Assembly: GCF_005405365.1 (NCBI RefSeq)
Contig: NZ_BJDX01000005.1
Span: 62,001-126,000, forward strand
DNA length: 64,000 bases
DNA from: Enterococcus xiangfangensis
GTDB lineage: Bacteria; Bacillota; Bacilli; Lactobacillales; Enterococcaceae
Reading direction: 5' to 3'
Within the stretch, counting starts at the first letter, position 1; each line of letters starts with the position of its first letter. Shown here one piece after another: positions 53,796-63,523 of this stretch. Under the pieces are notes generated by a model. That model had not been told where the DNA came from, did not search any database, and saw nothing but the letters and a program-made list of their open reading frames with translations. The translations under genes and the position numbers were made by a program.

Positions 53796-54950
53796 CTATT
53801 TTGCTGCTTTTTCTTGCGTGTAATCCAATTTTTTGTCCGGCGATTCATCTTTGATATTTCGGCTTGAATGCGCTGGTTTAGCAAAAATCATTCGACCGGC
53901 AGCCGTTTGCAAGGCACTCGTCACGACAACTTCGATATGTTCATTCATATAATGTTGACCATCTTCTACGACTACCATCGTACCATCATCTAAATAAGCG
54001 ACCCCTTGTTGTCGCTCAGTTCCTGCTTTTACAACTAAAACATTCATGTTCTCGCCTGGAATCACGACTGGTTTTACAGCATTTGCCAACGCATTGATAT
54101 TCAATACGGCAACATTTTGGAACTCTGAAACTTTATTTAAATTGTAATCATTCGTCACAATGACGCCGTCTAATAGCTTAGCTAATTTGATCAACTTGCT
54201 ATCAACTTCGCTGATGTCTTCAAAATCACCATCATACATCTCAACGACGATTCCTTCTTCTTTTTGCAATGCGTTCAAGATATCTAACCCGCGACGGCCT
54301 CGGACACGCTTCAAACTGTCGCCGGAATCAGCAATATATTGCAATTCATACAAAACAAAATTAGGAATCATCAAGACACCTTCTAAAAAACCGGTCTTCG
54401 CAATATCGTAGATTCGACCATCGATAATGACACTTGTATCTAAAATTTTATATTTGTGAAAATGATCATCGGCTTTGCGTTCAAGCACTTCACCTTCATT
54501 TGTTTCCGCTTTTTTATTGCGGCTGCTGAAAAATTTCTTCAATTCATCGATCCGCGTCGTTCCCATCCGAAAGCCCAAATAACCTAACAGCAGCATAATC
54601 AAAATCGGCAGCGCGTTATTGATAAACGGAATCGGAATCTGATAAAGCGGAGTTGTTCCGATCAAGCCCAAAGTCAATCCTAAGATCGCACCGACTACTC
54701 CAAATAAGATATAAGTCAAGCTGAATTCATTTAATTGTTTTTCAATTCTTTTCACACCAATCGAGATTGGTTCTACGATCGCCAAAGAAATAATATAAAA
54801 AATAATTGCACCGATTAGGCCATCCGTAAGTGAATTATTCAGCCATATGTTGTCTGCATAGCCAATTGCTGTCCACGCTGCTGGTAAGAAAGTAATTCCT
54901 AAACTGATTCCAACCAGTAACACGATTACTGTCAACACACGTTTTTGCAT
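53796..54950 (-). CDS. PIN/TRAM domain membrane protein YacL
   Basis: A 384-residue protein. Four hydrophobic helices (about 1-140) anchor it; a PIN nuclease-like domain (about 165-300) starts KILDTSVIIDGRIYDIA with clustered Asp residues and has VIVTNDYNL; a TRAM RNA-binding domain ends it (about 300-365). The function is not well established; RNA processing is likely. The start is the ATG at 54950, 6 nt after AGGAGG. The position between radA and gltX is standard for Firmicutes. Confidence 0.9.
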   Translation of the reverse strand: MQKRVLTVIVLLVGISLGITFLPAAWTAIGYADNIWLNNSLTDGLIGAIIFYIISLAIVEPISIGVKRIEKQLNEFSLTYILFGVVGAILGLTLGLIGTTPLYQIPIPFINNALPILIMLLLGYLGFRMGTTRIDELKKFFSSRNKKAETNEGEVLERKADDHFHKYKILDTSVIIDGRIYDIAKTGFLEGVLMIPNFVLYELQYIADSGDSLKRVRGRRGLDILNALQKEEGIVVEMYDGDFEDISEVDSKLIKLAKLLDGVIVTNDYNLNKVSEFQNVAVLNINALANAVKPVVIPGENMNVLVVKAGTERQQGVAYLDDGTMVVVEDGQHYMNEHIEVVVTSALQTAAGRMIFAKPAHSSRNIKDESPDKKLDYTQEKAAK

Positions 54951-55023
54951 GCCATCCCTCCTAAATTCTATCAAACTATTTTTTTATAGGCGTGCCAGAA
55001 ATTAACTCTGGCACTGCCATTTA

Positions 55024-56394
55024 TTAACGAAATACTTTTCTCAATGTTTCTGCTAACGTTGCCACCGGGATCAATTCAATCCCTTTTGGCGGTGTCCAAT
55101 CGCCCATGTTGTTCTTGGGCAGATAAATTTTCTTAAAACCTAACTTGCTCGCTTCTTTGACCCGTTGTTCGATACTGTTGACTCGCCGGATCTCACCAGT
55201 CAAACCAATTTCACCAATAAAACATTCGGTCGCATCCGTACCATTTTCTTTGTAACTGGAAGCAATCGCCACCGCAACAGCCAAATCGATTGCTGGTTCA
55301 TTCAATTTCACGCCGCCGGCAGCTTTTAAATACGCATCTTGATTTTGCAGCAACAAGCCCGCGCGTTTTTCCAAAACCGCCATGATCAATGAGACACGAT
55401 TGAAATCAAGCCCCGTCGTCGTTCGTTTGGCATTACCAAAAACAGTCGGTGTCACTAGCGCTTGCACCTCGACTAAGATCGGCCGGCTGCCTTCCATCGC
55501 TACCACGATCGCCGAACCGGTCGCACCCTCTAACCGTTCTTCTAAAAAAACTTGCGAAGGGTTCGCAACTTCGACTAACCCGCCTTCCCGCATCTCGAAA
55601 ATTCCGATTTCATTGGTCGAGCCGAAGCGATTTTTTACTGCTCGTAAAATTCGAAAGCTGTGATGTTTTTCGCCTTCAAAATATAAAACAGTATCGACCA
55701 TGTGCTCCAACATTCGCGGTCCTGCGATGTTTCCTTCTTTTGTTACATGGCCTACGATAAAAATTGCAATGCCATTCGTTTTTGCCAGCTTTAACAACTC
55801 TGCAGTAGTCTCACGAACTTGACTGACTGAACCCGCCACACTGGAAATATCTGGTTGGGTCATCGTTTGAATCGAGTCGATGATTACATAATCTGGTTTG
55901 AGGTTTTCAATCGTCCGGCTAATCTCGCCCATGTCCGTTTCCGCATACAAATAAAAATCCGTATCACTTGAACCTAAACGTTCCGCTCGTAATTTTATTT
56001 GCTGTGCACTCTCTTCACCGGAAACATACAAAACGTTGCCGCCAGTTGCCGCTAATTGATGAGATACTTGCAACAGCAAAGTCGATTTCCCGATACCGGG
56101 ATCGCCACCGATCAGTACCAATGAACCTGGAACCACACCACCGCCTAAAACACGATTCAATTCGACTAATTCTGTTTGAACCCGCGTTTCTTTTTTAAAA
56201 ACGACATCTTTCAGTTTCGTAGGCTGCGCGCGTTCTCCCGTCAGACTGACCCGATTGCGCCGATCGTCGGTATTTTGTTCCACTTCTTCCACCATTGTAT
56301 TCCAATTGCCGCAGTTAGGACATCGGCCTAAATACTTAGGCGAAACATACCCGCATTCTTGGCAGATAAATTGGGTCTTGGATTTTTTTGCCAA
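55024..56394 (-). CDS. radA: DNA repair protein RadA
   Basis: A 456-residue RecA-like branch-migration protein. A C4 zinc finger (CQECG, CPNCG, about 10-28), Walker [11 protein letters not shown] (about 95-104), the RadA motif KNRFGST (about 255) and a Lon-like C-terminal domain (about 290-450) are in order. It helps recombination and natural transformation. The start is a TTG at 56394 preceded by GAGGCG. It lies 30 bp after dut. Confidence 0.95.
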   Translation of the reverse strand: MAKKSKTQFICQECGYVSPKYLGRCPNCGNWNTMVEEVEQNTDDRRNRVSLTGERAQPTKLKDVVFKKETRVQTELVELNRVLGGGVVPGSLVLIGGDPGIGKSTLLLQVSHQLAATGGNVLYVSGEESAQQIKLRAERLGSSDTDFYLYAETDMGEISRTIENLKPDYVIIDSIQTMTQPDISSVAGSVSQVRETTAELLKLAKTNGIAIFIVGHVTKEGNIAGPRMLEHMVDTVLYFEGEKHHSFRILRAVKNRFGSTNEIGIFEMREGGLVEVANPSQVFLEERLEGATGSAIVVAMEGSRPILVEVQALVTPTVFGNAKRTTTGLDFNRVSLIMAVLEKRAGLLLQNQDAYLKAAGGVKLNEPAIDLAVAVAIASSYKENGTDATECFIGEIGLTGEIRRVNSIEQRVKEASKLGFKKIYLPKNNMGDWTPPKGIELIPVATLAETLRKVFR

Positions 56395-56424
56395 AATATT
56401 CGCCTCACTTGTTTGCTTAAATTT

Positions 56425-56931
56425 TTATTGATTGTCTGAAGAACCGAATCCCCCGGTTCGTTCAACGGTCGCTTCATCATTATCCGCTTTTAGAAACGGT
56501 AAGAAGATGCCTTGCCCGATTCGTTCACCTTTTTTGATTTGAACATCGGCCAAACCAAAATTTGAAAATTGGAACATGATATGTCCTTCATTATCAGGAT
56601 TATCATAATAGTCACTATCAATCACGCCCACACCATTGCTTAATGCCAAAAAACGTTTCAGCGGATTACTCGAACGATTGGCTAATTGTAAATATTCATC
56701 CTGATTCATGTATGCCTTAATACCAGTAGGAACTAAGACTGGTTTGACAACTTTTTCGGCAACAGCCGAACCTTTGACAAAATGTTGGATGATCTGTTTC
56801 CAAACCGCTGGGATCACGATATCTTCTGCGGCTTCAAAATCATACCCTGCCGCGTTTTTTGTTGCGCGTTTTGGTAAATTGATTGCCTGATCCTGATACG
56901 CTGCGATTACTTCAAAACCTCGTTTTCTCAT
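56425..56931 (-). CDS. dut: dUTP diphosphatase-like protein
   Basis: A 168-residue trimeric-type dUTPase. The conserved motifs are AAGYDFEAAED, VLVPTGIKAYM, LANRSSNPLK, NGVGVIDSDYYDNPDNEG and the C-terminal GGFGSSDNQ. It hydrolyses dUTP to dUMP. Motif spacing is slightly longer than in E. coli Dut, as in the Gram-positive/phage-like version. AAAGGAGTTTACA precedes the ATG. It heads the leftward radA-yacL-gltX block. Confidence 0.92.
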   Translation of the reverse strand: MRKRGFEVIAAYQDQAINLPKRATKNAAGYDFEAAEDIVIPAVWKQIIQHFVKGSAVAEKVVKPVLVPTGIKAYMNQDEYLQLANRSSNPLKRFLALSNGVGVIDSDYYDNPDNEGHIMFQFSNFGLADVQIKKGERIGQGIFLPFLKADNDEATVERTGGFGSSDNQ

Positions 56932-57173
56932 TGTAAACTCCTTTTTATAAAGAATTGATTTTCTAAAAAAAACAATTCTATTTTCAACTAGGAAACTCTC
57001 ATACTTCTTGAATCACTCTTCAACTCAACCAATTCATTTCGTGCTGAAAACTGCGAAAAGTGAGACAGATTCCTATTGTGAAATCTATTGTTATTCTACC
57101 ATAGAGCAGGCAGCACTTCGAAAATCTTTTACGAAAACTCTATGGAAATTTAATGAATTTTTTTCGCTTTATT

Positions 57174-58973
57174 TTATTGTTCGCTGATTCGTTCATCCAA
57201 CGAAGGCAAACGATTGATATAGATATCGAGCCGCTTCGCATAGGAAGGATTTTCCTTATATATTTCGATTTGTTTTTGCAACGTTTTCAGATCATCCGTC
57301 ACGATACCATTGACATTCAATGAGACCATTCGATCCATCGAATCTACATCATTGACCGTCCAAGCATAAACATCTTTTCCTGCTTGATGCGCCTGTTGAA
57401 CAAAATCTCCTGTCAATGTGGTTTCTTCCATTGTATACGCGTCAGCCGACGTTTGTGGAAACACCAAATTGTACGGCAAAACATAACTAACATACAATTT
57501 AGGCGCTTTTTGTTTCAACTCGGTCACTACGTCATAGTCTAAAGAATGGATCCGATGCTGATGAGTCAAAATAGTTTGTTGGTACTTTTTGATGAAGCGA
57601 TCTATCATCTGCTTAGAGTCAGCAGAAGTTGTTTTGATTTCAATCAATAACTTTTGCTGGTGCTCATTAGCAAAAGCTAAATAATCATCAAAACTTGCGA
57701 TCGGAGCTATGTGGCCATTTTCAACGGCTTGAAGACTTTGCAATTCGCTTAAAGTCAGATCATGCGTCGTTTTGTCCTTGCCAGTCAAATTTTTTAGATT
57801 TTCATCATGAAACACAACAAATTGATGGTCTTTGGTTTCTTGTACATCCATCTCAATATAATCTGGTTTTTCTTTGATTGTAGCTGCCATCGCCGGAATC
57901 GTATTTTGAACACCATTTCCATTATCAACACCGCGATGAGAGATCGTTAAGGGAATGGAATCTTTTAATCCCGCTAAATAAAGGACATTGTTAAACAACT
58001 GCGAGCCGCCGAAAAAGATGCACAAAATAATCGCCGCGATTCGCGTCCACAAACTAGGTCGGATCATCTGCAAAGGACGTTCCCCACTAATCACTAGAGG
58101 ATAAAATTTTTGAACTAAGATACTAAAGTATAAAACAGTCGCCCAAGCCAACATCAGCTGACTGAAAAATTGGATACTCGTCAACGTGATCATCGCACCG
58201 ACTGCTGGAAACGGCTGCGGCAACAAATCTATAATAGCTTGCACGATAAAACTTACGCCGTAACCTGCATAAGAGACTAGCGTTAAAAACATCGTTAAAA
58301 TAAAGATCCGCCAACCATAATGCCAAAAACGCTGATGAGTCAGCGCCAAGCTTTTAGCGACTGCTTGTCTTGGTGCTTGATCTGAAAAAATCATCAGCGG
58401 CAGCACGAACAACAGACGAATCCCGATATAAGTGACGACGAATGAAGCAATCAGCAAAAGTGAAAGGATCAATAGATTCTCACTCAAATGTTCCAAAACG
58501 AAAACAGGAATCGTCACTTTGCTCAACAATGGTGTCCGAAAAATAGCATTGGCAAATGGCAAGATCAATAAAAAGTAAAATAGAAAGAAAAAGAATGTTC
58601 CCGGACGCAAGTGCCGCATGTGATACAGCGATTGTTTCAACAACTCCCACAACGAACGATCTTCTTTTGTTTGGATACTTTTAATCCCGAATAACTGAAA
58701 AGTAAATTGCAAAAAAATCAGAGTCAAAACTAACGCTAAAAGCAGTAGCAAAGCCACTAAAACCGCCGGATGTTGCGTTAAAATCGTTAGTATATTTGTA
58801 TTTGACACATAAGGGATGTTCCCTTGCTGTAAAATAAAGGCGATCAAAAATTGAACGCAAGGAATAACGATCATTTCTAAAGCGATATTCGTTCCAACGA
58901 TCAGAAGAATGTAACTCCCCCAATGGCGTAAAAACTCTCGTGAATAAGTAAAGAAAAAGCGTAATGAAGACAT
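57174..58973 (-). CDS. Membrane glycerophosphodiester phosphodiesterase
   Basis: A 599-residue protein. An N-terminal membrane domain of about 8 helices (1-330) is followed by an outward-facing GDPD domain (about 340-570). Catalytic motifs are ISHRGVDNG, YIEMDVQETKDHQFVVFHDENL (Glu/Asp/His) and YAWTVNDVDSM near the end. Such proteins cleave glycerophosphodiesters or teichoic acid-related polyglycerol phosphate. The exact substrate is unknown. GGAGGGGC precedes the ATG. Confidence 0.9.
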   Translation of the reverse strand: MSSLRFFFTYSREFLRHWGSYILLIVGTNIALEMIVIPCVQFLIAFILQQGNIPYVSNTNILTILTQHPAVLVALLLLLALVLTLIFLQFTFQLFGIKSIQTKEDRSLWELLKQSLYHMRHLRPGTFFFFLFYFLLILPFANAIFRTPLLSKVTIPVFVLEHLSENLLILSLLLIASFVVTYIGIRLLFVLPLMIFSDQAPRQAVAKSLALTHQRFWHYGWRIFILTMFLTLVSYAGYGVSFIVQAIIDLLPQPFPAVGAMITLTSIQFFSQLMLAWATVLYFSILVQKFYPLVISGERPLQMIRPSLWTRIAAIILCIFFGGSQLFNNVLYLAGLKDSIPLTISHRGVDNGNGVQNTIPAMAATIKEKPDYIEMDVQETKDHQFVVFHDENLKNLTGKDKTTHDLTLSELQSLQAVENGHIAPIASFDDYLAFANEHQQKLLIEIKTTSADSKQMIDRFIKKYQQTILTHQHRIHSLDYDVVTELKQKAPKLYVSYVLPYNLVFPQTSADAYTMEETTLTGDFVQQAHQAGKDVYAWTVNDVDSMDRMVSLNVNGIVTDDLKTLQKQIEIYKENPSYAKRLDIYINRLPSLDERISEQ

Positions 58974-59030
58974 CTCTTGCCCCTCCTTTCAAATAATTAA
59001 TGCAGATTCCGACAAGGCGCAAAGAATGTT

Positions 59031-59060
59031 AAAAAATCGGGCACAAAAATTATGTGCCCG
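59031..59060 (-). terminator. Terminator of the CDF transporter gene
   Basis: On the minus strand CGGGCACA pairs with TGTGCCCG, followed by ATTTTTT. It overlaps the stop codon. Confidence 0.82.
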
Positions 59061-60006
59061 ATGGATTCTGACGTTTTCGATCATAGTCAGGATCAAACTC
59101 GTCGGTCTCAATATAAATATACGCTTTTTTGTCAGGTAAAGCTCGACGGATTACCTGTTCAATCTGATTCACGACATCATAACTGACCCCTTCATACGCG
59201 TCTGCAATGTCGATCTTGGCCGCGATCATAACCTCAGTTGGCCCTAAATGAACAGTTTTGATATCAATCACTTTTTTTACTTCAGCGCGTTTGAAAGCAT
59301 TCCGAATTTTTTCCAGATCATTTTTAGAAACACTTTCACCGATAATTAGACTATAAAATTCTCGTGCCAAAAAGATAGAAGCAAATAATAGCATCAATCC
59401 GATCAATAACCCGCTCAGCGCATCAAATACCGGATTTCCCGTTGCCATCGTCAACAGCGTTCCGACCACTGCTAAGACTAAACCAATCACCGCACAAAAA
59501 TCTTCCGTAAAAATAATCAAGATCTCGCTGTGACGACTCTCGTGCAAAAACTTTAAGAGCGGTAATTTTTCTGTATTCAACTCGTGAATTTCTTTCACGG
59601 CTACTCGCAAAGAACTGCCTTCAACTAAGATTCCGAAAATCAAAATTCCTAATACGATCAAAGGATTTGTGACTTCATGGCTGGGATGAAATAGTTTTTC
59701 CAGTGCTTCCCAGATTCCTAACGCGCCCCCACCAAAAAATAGCATTGTCGCTACGATCGTACTGAAAAAATACTTTGCTCGTCCTTCACCAAACTGATGC
59801 AGCTCACTTTGTCCCCGAGCTGCTCGGCGATTGCCAAACAATAATAAAATTTGATTGCTACAATCGACAACACTGTGGATACTTTCATTCATCATTGCAG
59901 CACTGCCGCTAAGCATGTAGCCGATAAATTTGCTAACAGCCACTAGCACATTAGCTAGCAATGCCGCCAAGACTGCCATCGACCCTTGCGTTTTTCCTTC
60001 TTCCAT
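59050..60006 (-). CDS. Cation diffusion facilitator (CDF) transporter
   Basis: A 318-residue membrane protein with six helices and a cytosolic C-terminal metal-sensing domain (about 215-318). NESIHSVVDCSNQ in TM2 and the later HxxxD-type site in FTEDFCAVIGL fit the CDF signature. It resembles the SLC30A9/ZnT9-like branch and so may export zinc, manganese or another divalent metal. No metal regulator is adjacent. It is probably monocistronic. Confidence 0.88.
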   Translation of the reverse strand: MEEGKTQGSMAVLAALLANVLVAVSKFIGYMLSGSAAMMNESIHSVVDCSNQILLLFGNRRAARGQSELHQFGEGRAKYFFSTIVATMLFFGGGALGIWEALEKLFHPSHEVTNPLIVLGILIFGILVEGSSLRVAVKEIHELNTEKLPLLKFLHESRHSEILIIFTEDFCAVIGLVLAVVGTLLTMATGNPVFDALSGLLIGLMLLFASIFLAREFYSLIIGESVSKNDLEKIRNAFKRAEVKKVIDIKTVHLGPTEVMIAAKIDIADAYEGVSYDVVNQIEQVIRRALPDKKAYIYIETDEFDPDYDRKRQNPSGT

Positions 60007-60249
60007 CTAGTTCACTCACTTCCTAATTCATTTCTATTATAAATCAGAAAGTAAAAATCATAAAAGCAAAACCTCTAGTTTGTCCCATGATTTAACAAGT
60101 AAAAACTTCGAACTGCTAGTCTAAATCATGCCATTTCAATGATGAATCCGCACTCAGCCACCCATTTGTCTCTAAGAATACTCCTAAAGACGGAGGAAGA
60201 TCTGCATAAATTTGCTATAATCAACTCATCAAAGAGGAGTGTGGAGAAG

Positions 60250-60465
60250 ATGGAACGGAAACAATATGTTTGTGATAAGTGTGGCGGACAAGAATACACT
60301 TCCGATCAGTTCCAAGCAACTGGCGGAAATTTTGCAAAAATGTTCGACGTCCAAAACAAAAAATTTACTACCATCAGCTGTAATCGCTGTGGTTATACAG
60401 AGCTTTATCGCAATGCGACTTCCGACGGCTGGAATGTCCTTGACTTCCTGATGGGCGGAAACTAA
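60250..60465 (+). CDS. Small zinc-ribbon protein
   Basis: A 71-residue protein with two CxxC pairs (CDKCGG near 8-11 and CNRCGY near 44-47) forming a zinc ribbon, and a conserved Trp-rich end NVLDFLMGGN. It matches COG3478-like predicted nucleic-acid-binding proteins; its function is not known. The start is the ATG at 60250 after GGAG; the longer frame back to 60139 has no ribosome site. Confidence 0.85.
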   Translation: MERKQYVCDKCGGQEYTSDQFQATGGNFAKMFDVQNKKFTTISCNRCGYTELYRNATSDGWNVLDFLMGGN

Positions 60466-60502
60466 ACACGCCATAATCGATCAGTTGCCAAAATATTTTT
60501 TC

Positions 60503-60530
60503 GGAGTGGAGAAATCCACTCCATTTTTTT
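60503..60530 (+). terminator. Terminator of the zinc-ribbon gene
   Basis: GGAGTGGA pairs with TCCACTCC around GAAA, followed by seven T. Confidence 0.88.
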
Positions 60531-60633
60531 ATCCAGCGTTATAATTTATAGAAGTTTCTTTTAAAAATAGGCAGAAAAATAATGATGAAAGAGGTATACT
60601 ACAAATTGAACATGTAAGAAGGAGAAAAATACG

Positions 60634-60918
60634 ATGGATTCAATTATTTGTATCGTTTTAGGTATGCTGTTCGCGAATGGTATTCCACATTTTATCAAAG
60701 GAATTACCGCTGAAAGATGGGATGTTCCTTGGAAAAAAGCCGCTTCTGCTCCCACAAATGTATTATGGGGCACCACGAATTGGTTGATTGTCGTGATCCT
60801 CGATGCCCTCTTCAAACCAGACATAAATAGTTTCGATGCCGCATGCTTTTTAATTGGTATGGGTATTACTGGTTATTATCTCGCCTTGCATTGGTCAGAG
60901 AAGAAAAATAAAGATTAA
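60634..60918 (+). CDS. Small membrane protein of unknown function
   Basis: A 94-residue protein I do not recognise. Two or three hydrophobic segments (about 1-20, 43-60 and 69-86) and a short polar tail ending KKNKD suggest an inner-membrane protein with its C-terminus in the cytosol. GITAERWDVPWKKAASAPTNVLWG between the segments is rich in Trp and Pro. AAGAAGGAGAA precedes the ATG. It has its own terminator; no operon partner. Confidence 0.75.
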   Translation: MDSIICIVLGMLFANGIPHFIKGITAERWDVPWKKAASAPTNVLWGTTNWLIVVILDALFKPDINSFDAACFLIGMGITGYYLALHWSEKKNKD

Positions 60919-60950
60919 AAAATGGATGCCGTACTTGGCATCCATTTTTT
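60917..60950. terminator. Bidirectional terminator
   Basis: AAAAATGGATGCC pairs with GGCATCCATTTTT around GTACTT, with A and T runs outside. It serves the small membrane protein gene and the convergent TcaA-like gene. Confidence 0.88.
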
Positions 60951-62490
60951 AATTTCCATTATCCACGGTCTCAAAGTTTTCTACACCGCCAAGATTGTCG
61001 ATCTGAAACTTGTCTTCGTCCTCGTTATAATGGAGCGTGGCTTTTTTGTAACGGAAGACTTGGTTCACATCAGCGGTGTCATCAAGATAGATTGTGTCGT
61101 AATAAATCAAATATTGCACGGTATAGGTATCTTTTCCTGTCATACTGAAGGTTTCTACTTCGGCTTCGGCGTCGACTCGTGATTTATTTTTACTCGTCCG
61201 AATATCGTTGATAAATTTCTCAAAATCTTTTTCCTCTGTATTGTTCAGTCCGTTAACGAAATGCTCGGCTAATTCGCTTTTTTCTGATGCACCAAAATCG
61301 CTGTACGTTGAAGTGTATGAAGCTACATCACTATATAAACTATCCAAGTAGTTCTGAACATCGGCTTTTGATTGAACATCGGCAAAATCTAAATTGATTT
61401 CTGAAGTGTAGCTGTCTTCATTGTACTCATCAGCCAAATATTCGTTGTCGCCAATTTGATACGAATCACTTTTCAGCTGATCATTTGCCGCAGTAAAGGA
61501 TAGCTGAACATCCAATCCTTGATGCCAAACGACATCTTTGATCTCTGCTTGTCCATTGCTGATCGTTCCGACTTCTTTCCCATTCAGTAAAACTTTTGCC
61601 CCATCGATATTCGAAGTGACCTTGAAAGAGATCTTGTGCAAATTGATTGTAAGATGACTATCGGTCTCGAAGTCAGAATTATGATAGCGAACCAAATTTT
61701 GAGTAGAGACCGCTTTTTCGCCGGCTAAATCTCCTTCAACTTGGTAACTTCCCGGTGTCAGCGGTCCAAAAGTCGTTTGGTAATCATGACCTTTAGAAGT
61801 GGCCAACTTTTTATTGTCCAACGCTAGTCGCATATCTGCTTGATCTGTCGCAACCGTCAAATAAACAGGCTGAATCACTAACTGATAACGAGGAAACAAG
61901 CCAAAAAATTTTCCTTTTTCCTGAATCGAAAAATCTGCTAACTGGCTCGGATCATTTTTCAGATCGTTCAAAAAGCTAGCAAAATCTTTCTTATGCGCGT
62001 CTTCTTGATAATAACTGACAAATTTTTTGAGCGCGGTCGCCGATACGTTGTAGTTTGGATCTTCTGAAGTAGTGATCTCTGCGATCTTATCTGGATCTTG
62101 TGTTTTAAAAGTCGCTGCAAAACGGCTCAACTGTTGCGGGTAACTATAATAATGATGACCAACTATCAAACTGCCCACTAATAATATAAAAACGGCCAAT
62201 CCCACACCCAATCCAGTTTTTTGTTTCTTTGATAACGACCGTTTCACAGAAGCCGTTGGTCTGATCACTTTTTTTAATCCATGCCCGCAGTTGGGACAAA
62301 ACGCAACATTCGTTGGCACCGTTTTTCCGCAATTAGGACAAACTTGTTCATCGCCCGATTTCTTTGCCGGCAACTCCTCTTGTAAAATTTTTGTTTCTTT
62401 AGAATCTTCCCCTTCAAACACCTGTCCGCATTCTTCACAAAAACGAGCACCTGCCAGATTTTCGTGACCACACTTAGGACAATTTTTCAT
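60949..62490 (-). CDS. TcaA-like membrane protein with zinc ribbons
   Basis: A 513-residue protein. Two N-terminal zinc ribbons (MKNCPKCG with CEECG; CPNCG twice, about 52-70) lie in the cytosol, then one membrane helix (about 92-112) and a large outer domain. A beta repeat with SNIDGAKVLLNGKEVG (about 292-307) resembles PEGA-type modules. The layout matches TcaA of staphylococci and YvbJ of Bacillus, which affect glycopeptide tolerance and envelope stress. Its function in this organism is inferred. Confidence 0.82.
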   Translation of the reverse strand: MKNCPKCGHENLAGARFCEECGQVFEGEDSKETKILQEELPAKKSGDEQVCPNCGKTVPTNVAFCPNCGHGLKKVIRPTASVKRSLSKKQKTGLGVGLAVFILLVGSLIVGHHYYSYPQQLSRFAATFKTQDPDKIAEITTSEDPNYNVSATALKKFVSYYQEDAHKKDFASFLNDLKNDPSQLADFSIQEKGKFFGLFPRYQLVIQPVYLTVATDQADMRLALDNKKLATSKGHDYQTTFGPLTPGSYQVEGDLAGEKAVSTQNLVRYHNSDFETDSHLTINLHKISFKVTSNIDGAKVLLNGKEVGTISNGQAEIKDVVWHQGLDVQLSFTAANDQLKSDSYQIGDNEYLADEYNEDSYTSEINLDFADVQSKADVQNYLDSLYSDVASYTSTYSDFGASEKSELAEHFVNGLNNTEEKDFEKFINDIRTSKNKSRVDAEAEVETFSMTGKDTYTVQYLIYYDTIYLDDTADVNQVFRYKKATLHYNEDEDKFQIDNLGGVENFETVDNGN

Positions 62491-62676
62491 TTATCTCACC
62501 CTGTTCTTTTAACCTTGATTTCAACTACTTAATAATACAAGAATTATTTATTAATTGTAGCAAATATCCCGGTAAAAAAGGAATTTTTTTATAAAATAGC
62601 TAATGCTGTGATAAAAGCGGCTAGCTTTGATAATTTTCGACTTGTTTTAAAAAAACATTGCTCACTTATTGGGAAA

Positions 62677-62712
62677 AAGGACGTGTGACAAAGTTTTTGT
62701 CACACGTCCTTC
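62677..62712 (-). terminator. Terminator of the SDR gene (TGTGACAA-type)
   Basis: AAGGACGTGTGACAAA pairs with TTTGTCACACGTCCTT. On the minus strand it is followed by TTTTCCC. It is the fifth hairpin with the GTGACAA core. Confidence 0.85.
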
Positions 62713-62722
62713 TAAATTTGCT

Positions 62723-63490
62723 TTAAACAATCGACATACCACCATCAACAACGATAAATTGCCCATTCGTATAACTTGATGCTTCACTTGAGAAATAAAG
62801 AATTGTTCCATTCAGTTCTTTGTGTTTTCCCGGACGGCTCATTGGATTCAATTTCTGATATAGATTTAAGAAATCAGCTGATTTGAATAAAGTATCTGAG
62901 GTCATCTCGGATTCAAATAGACCAGGCCCAATAGCGTTAGTAGTAATATTATATTTTCCATAACTAGCCGCCATGCCTTTGGTCACCCCTAAGACTGCGG
63001 CTTTGCTGGCATTATACGAGTGGCGAATAAATAGGTCTTCTTTATCCGCCATGATTGCATTGATCGAAGCGATGTTGACGATTCTACCATAATTATTAGC
63101 GATCATATGTTTCACTACATATTTGCTGACTAAAAAAATTCCTTTCACATTGACATCCATCGACTTATCAAAGTCTTCCACTGATAAAGAGTCTACTCCG
63201 CCGCGCACGGCAATCCCTGCGTTGTTCAATAAAATATCCAGCTGACCAAAATAATCATATGCTTGTTGGATCCCGGCTTTGACATTGGCTTCATCGGTTA
63301 CATCCATTTTGATGGCTAACACATCGCGTCCCATTTTTTTGATTTCTGCTGCTACTTCTTCTAATCGTTCCAAGCGTCTCGCTAATAAAACTAAATTTGC
63401 TCCCGCTTCTGCATAGGCGATTGCCGCATCGCGACCTAACCCGCTGCTTGCACCGGTTACCACTGCTACTTTTCCATTCAAATCAAACAT
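62723..63490 (-). CDS. Short-chain dehydrogenase/reductase (gluconate 5-dehydrogenase-like)
   Basis: A 255-residue classical SDR. The coenzyme loop is TGASSGLGRD (TGxxxGxG, about 12-19), NNAG near 90, catalytic Ser in IASINA, and YNASK (YxxxK). The C-terminal end YTNGQFIVVDGGMSIV is standard. The closest picture from memory is gluconate 5-dehydrogenase. The start is the ATG at 63490 after GGAGGAAT. A CcpA-type site just upstream supports a sugar-catabolic role. Confidence 0.88.
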   Translation of the reverse strand: MFDLNGKVAVVTGASSGLGRDAAIAYAEAGANLVLLARRLERLEEVAAEIKKMGRDVLAIKMDVTDEANVKAGIQQAYDYFGQLDILLNNAGIAVRGGVDSLSVEDFDKSMDVNVKGIFLVSKYVVKHMIANNYGRIVNIASINAIMADKEDLFIRHSYNASKAAVLGVTKGMAASYGKYNITTNAIGPGLFESEMTSDTLFKSADFLNLYQKLNPMSRPGKHKELNGTILYFSSEASSYTNGQFIVVDGGMSIV

Positions 63491-63509
63491 TGAACATTCC
63501 TCCGCTTCA

Positions 63510-63523
63510 TGATAACGCATTCA
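63510..63523 (-). promoter_or_regulatory. CcpA (cre) site upstream of the SDR gene
   Basis: On the minus strand TGAATGCGTTATCA matches TGWAARCGYTWWCW at 13 of 14 positions. It lies 20 bp before the start codon. Confidence 0.6.
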
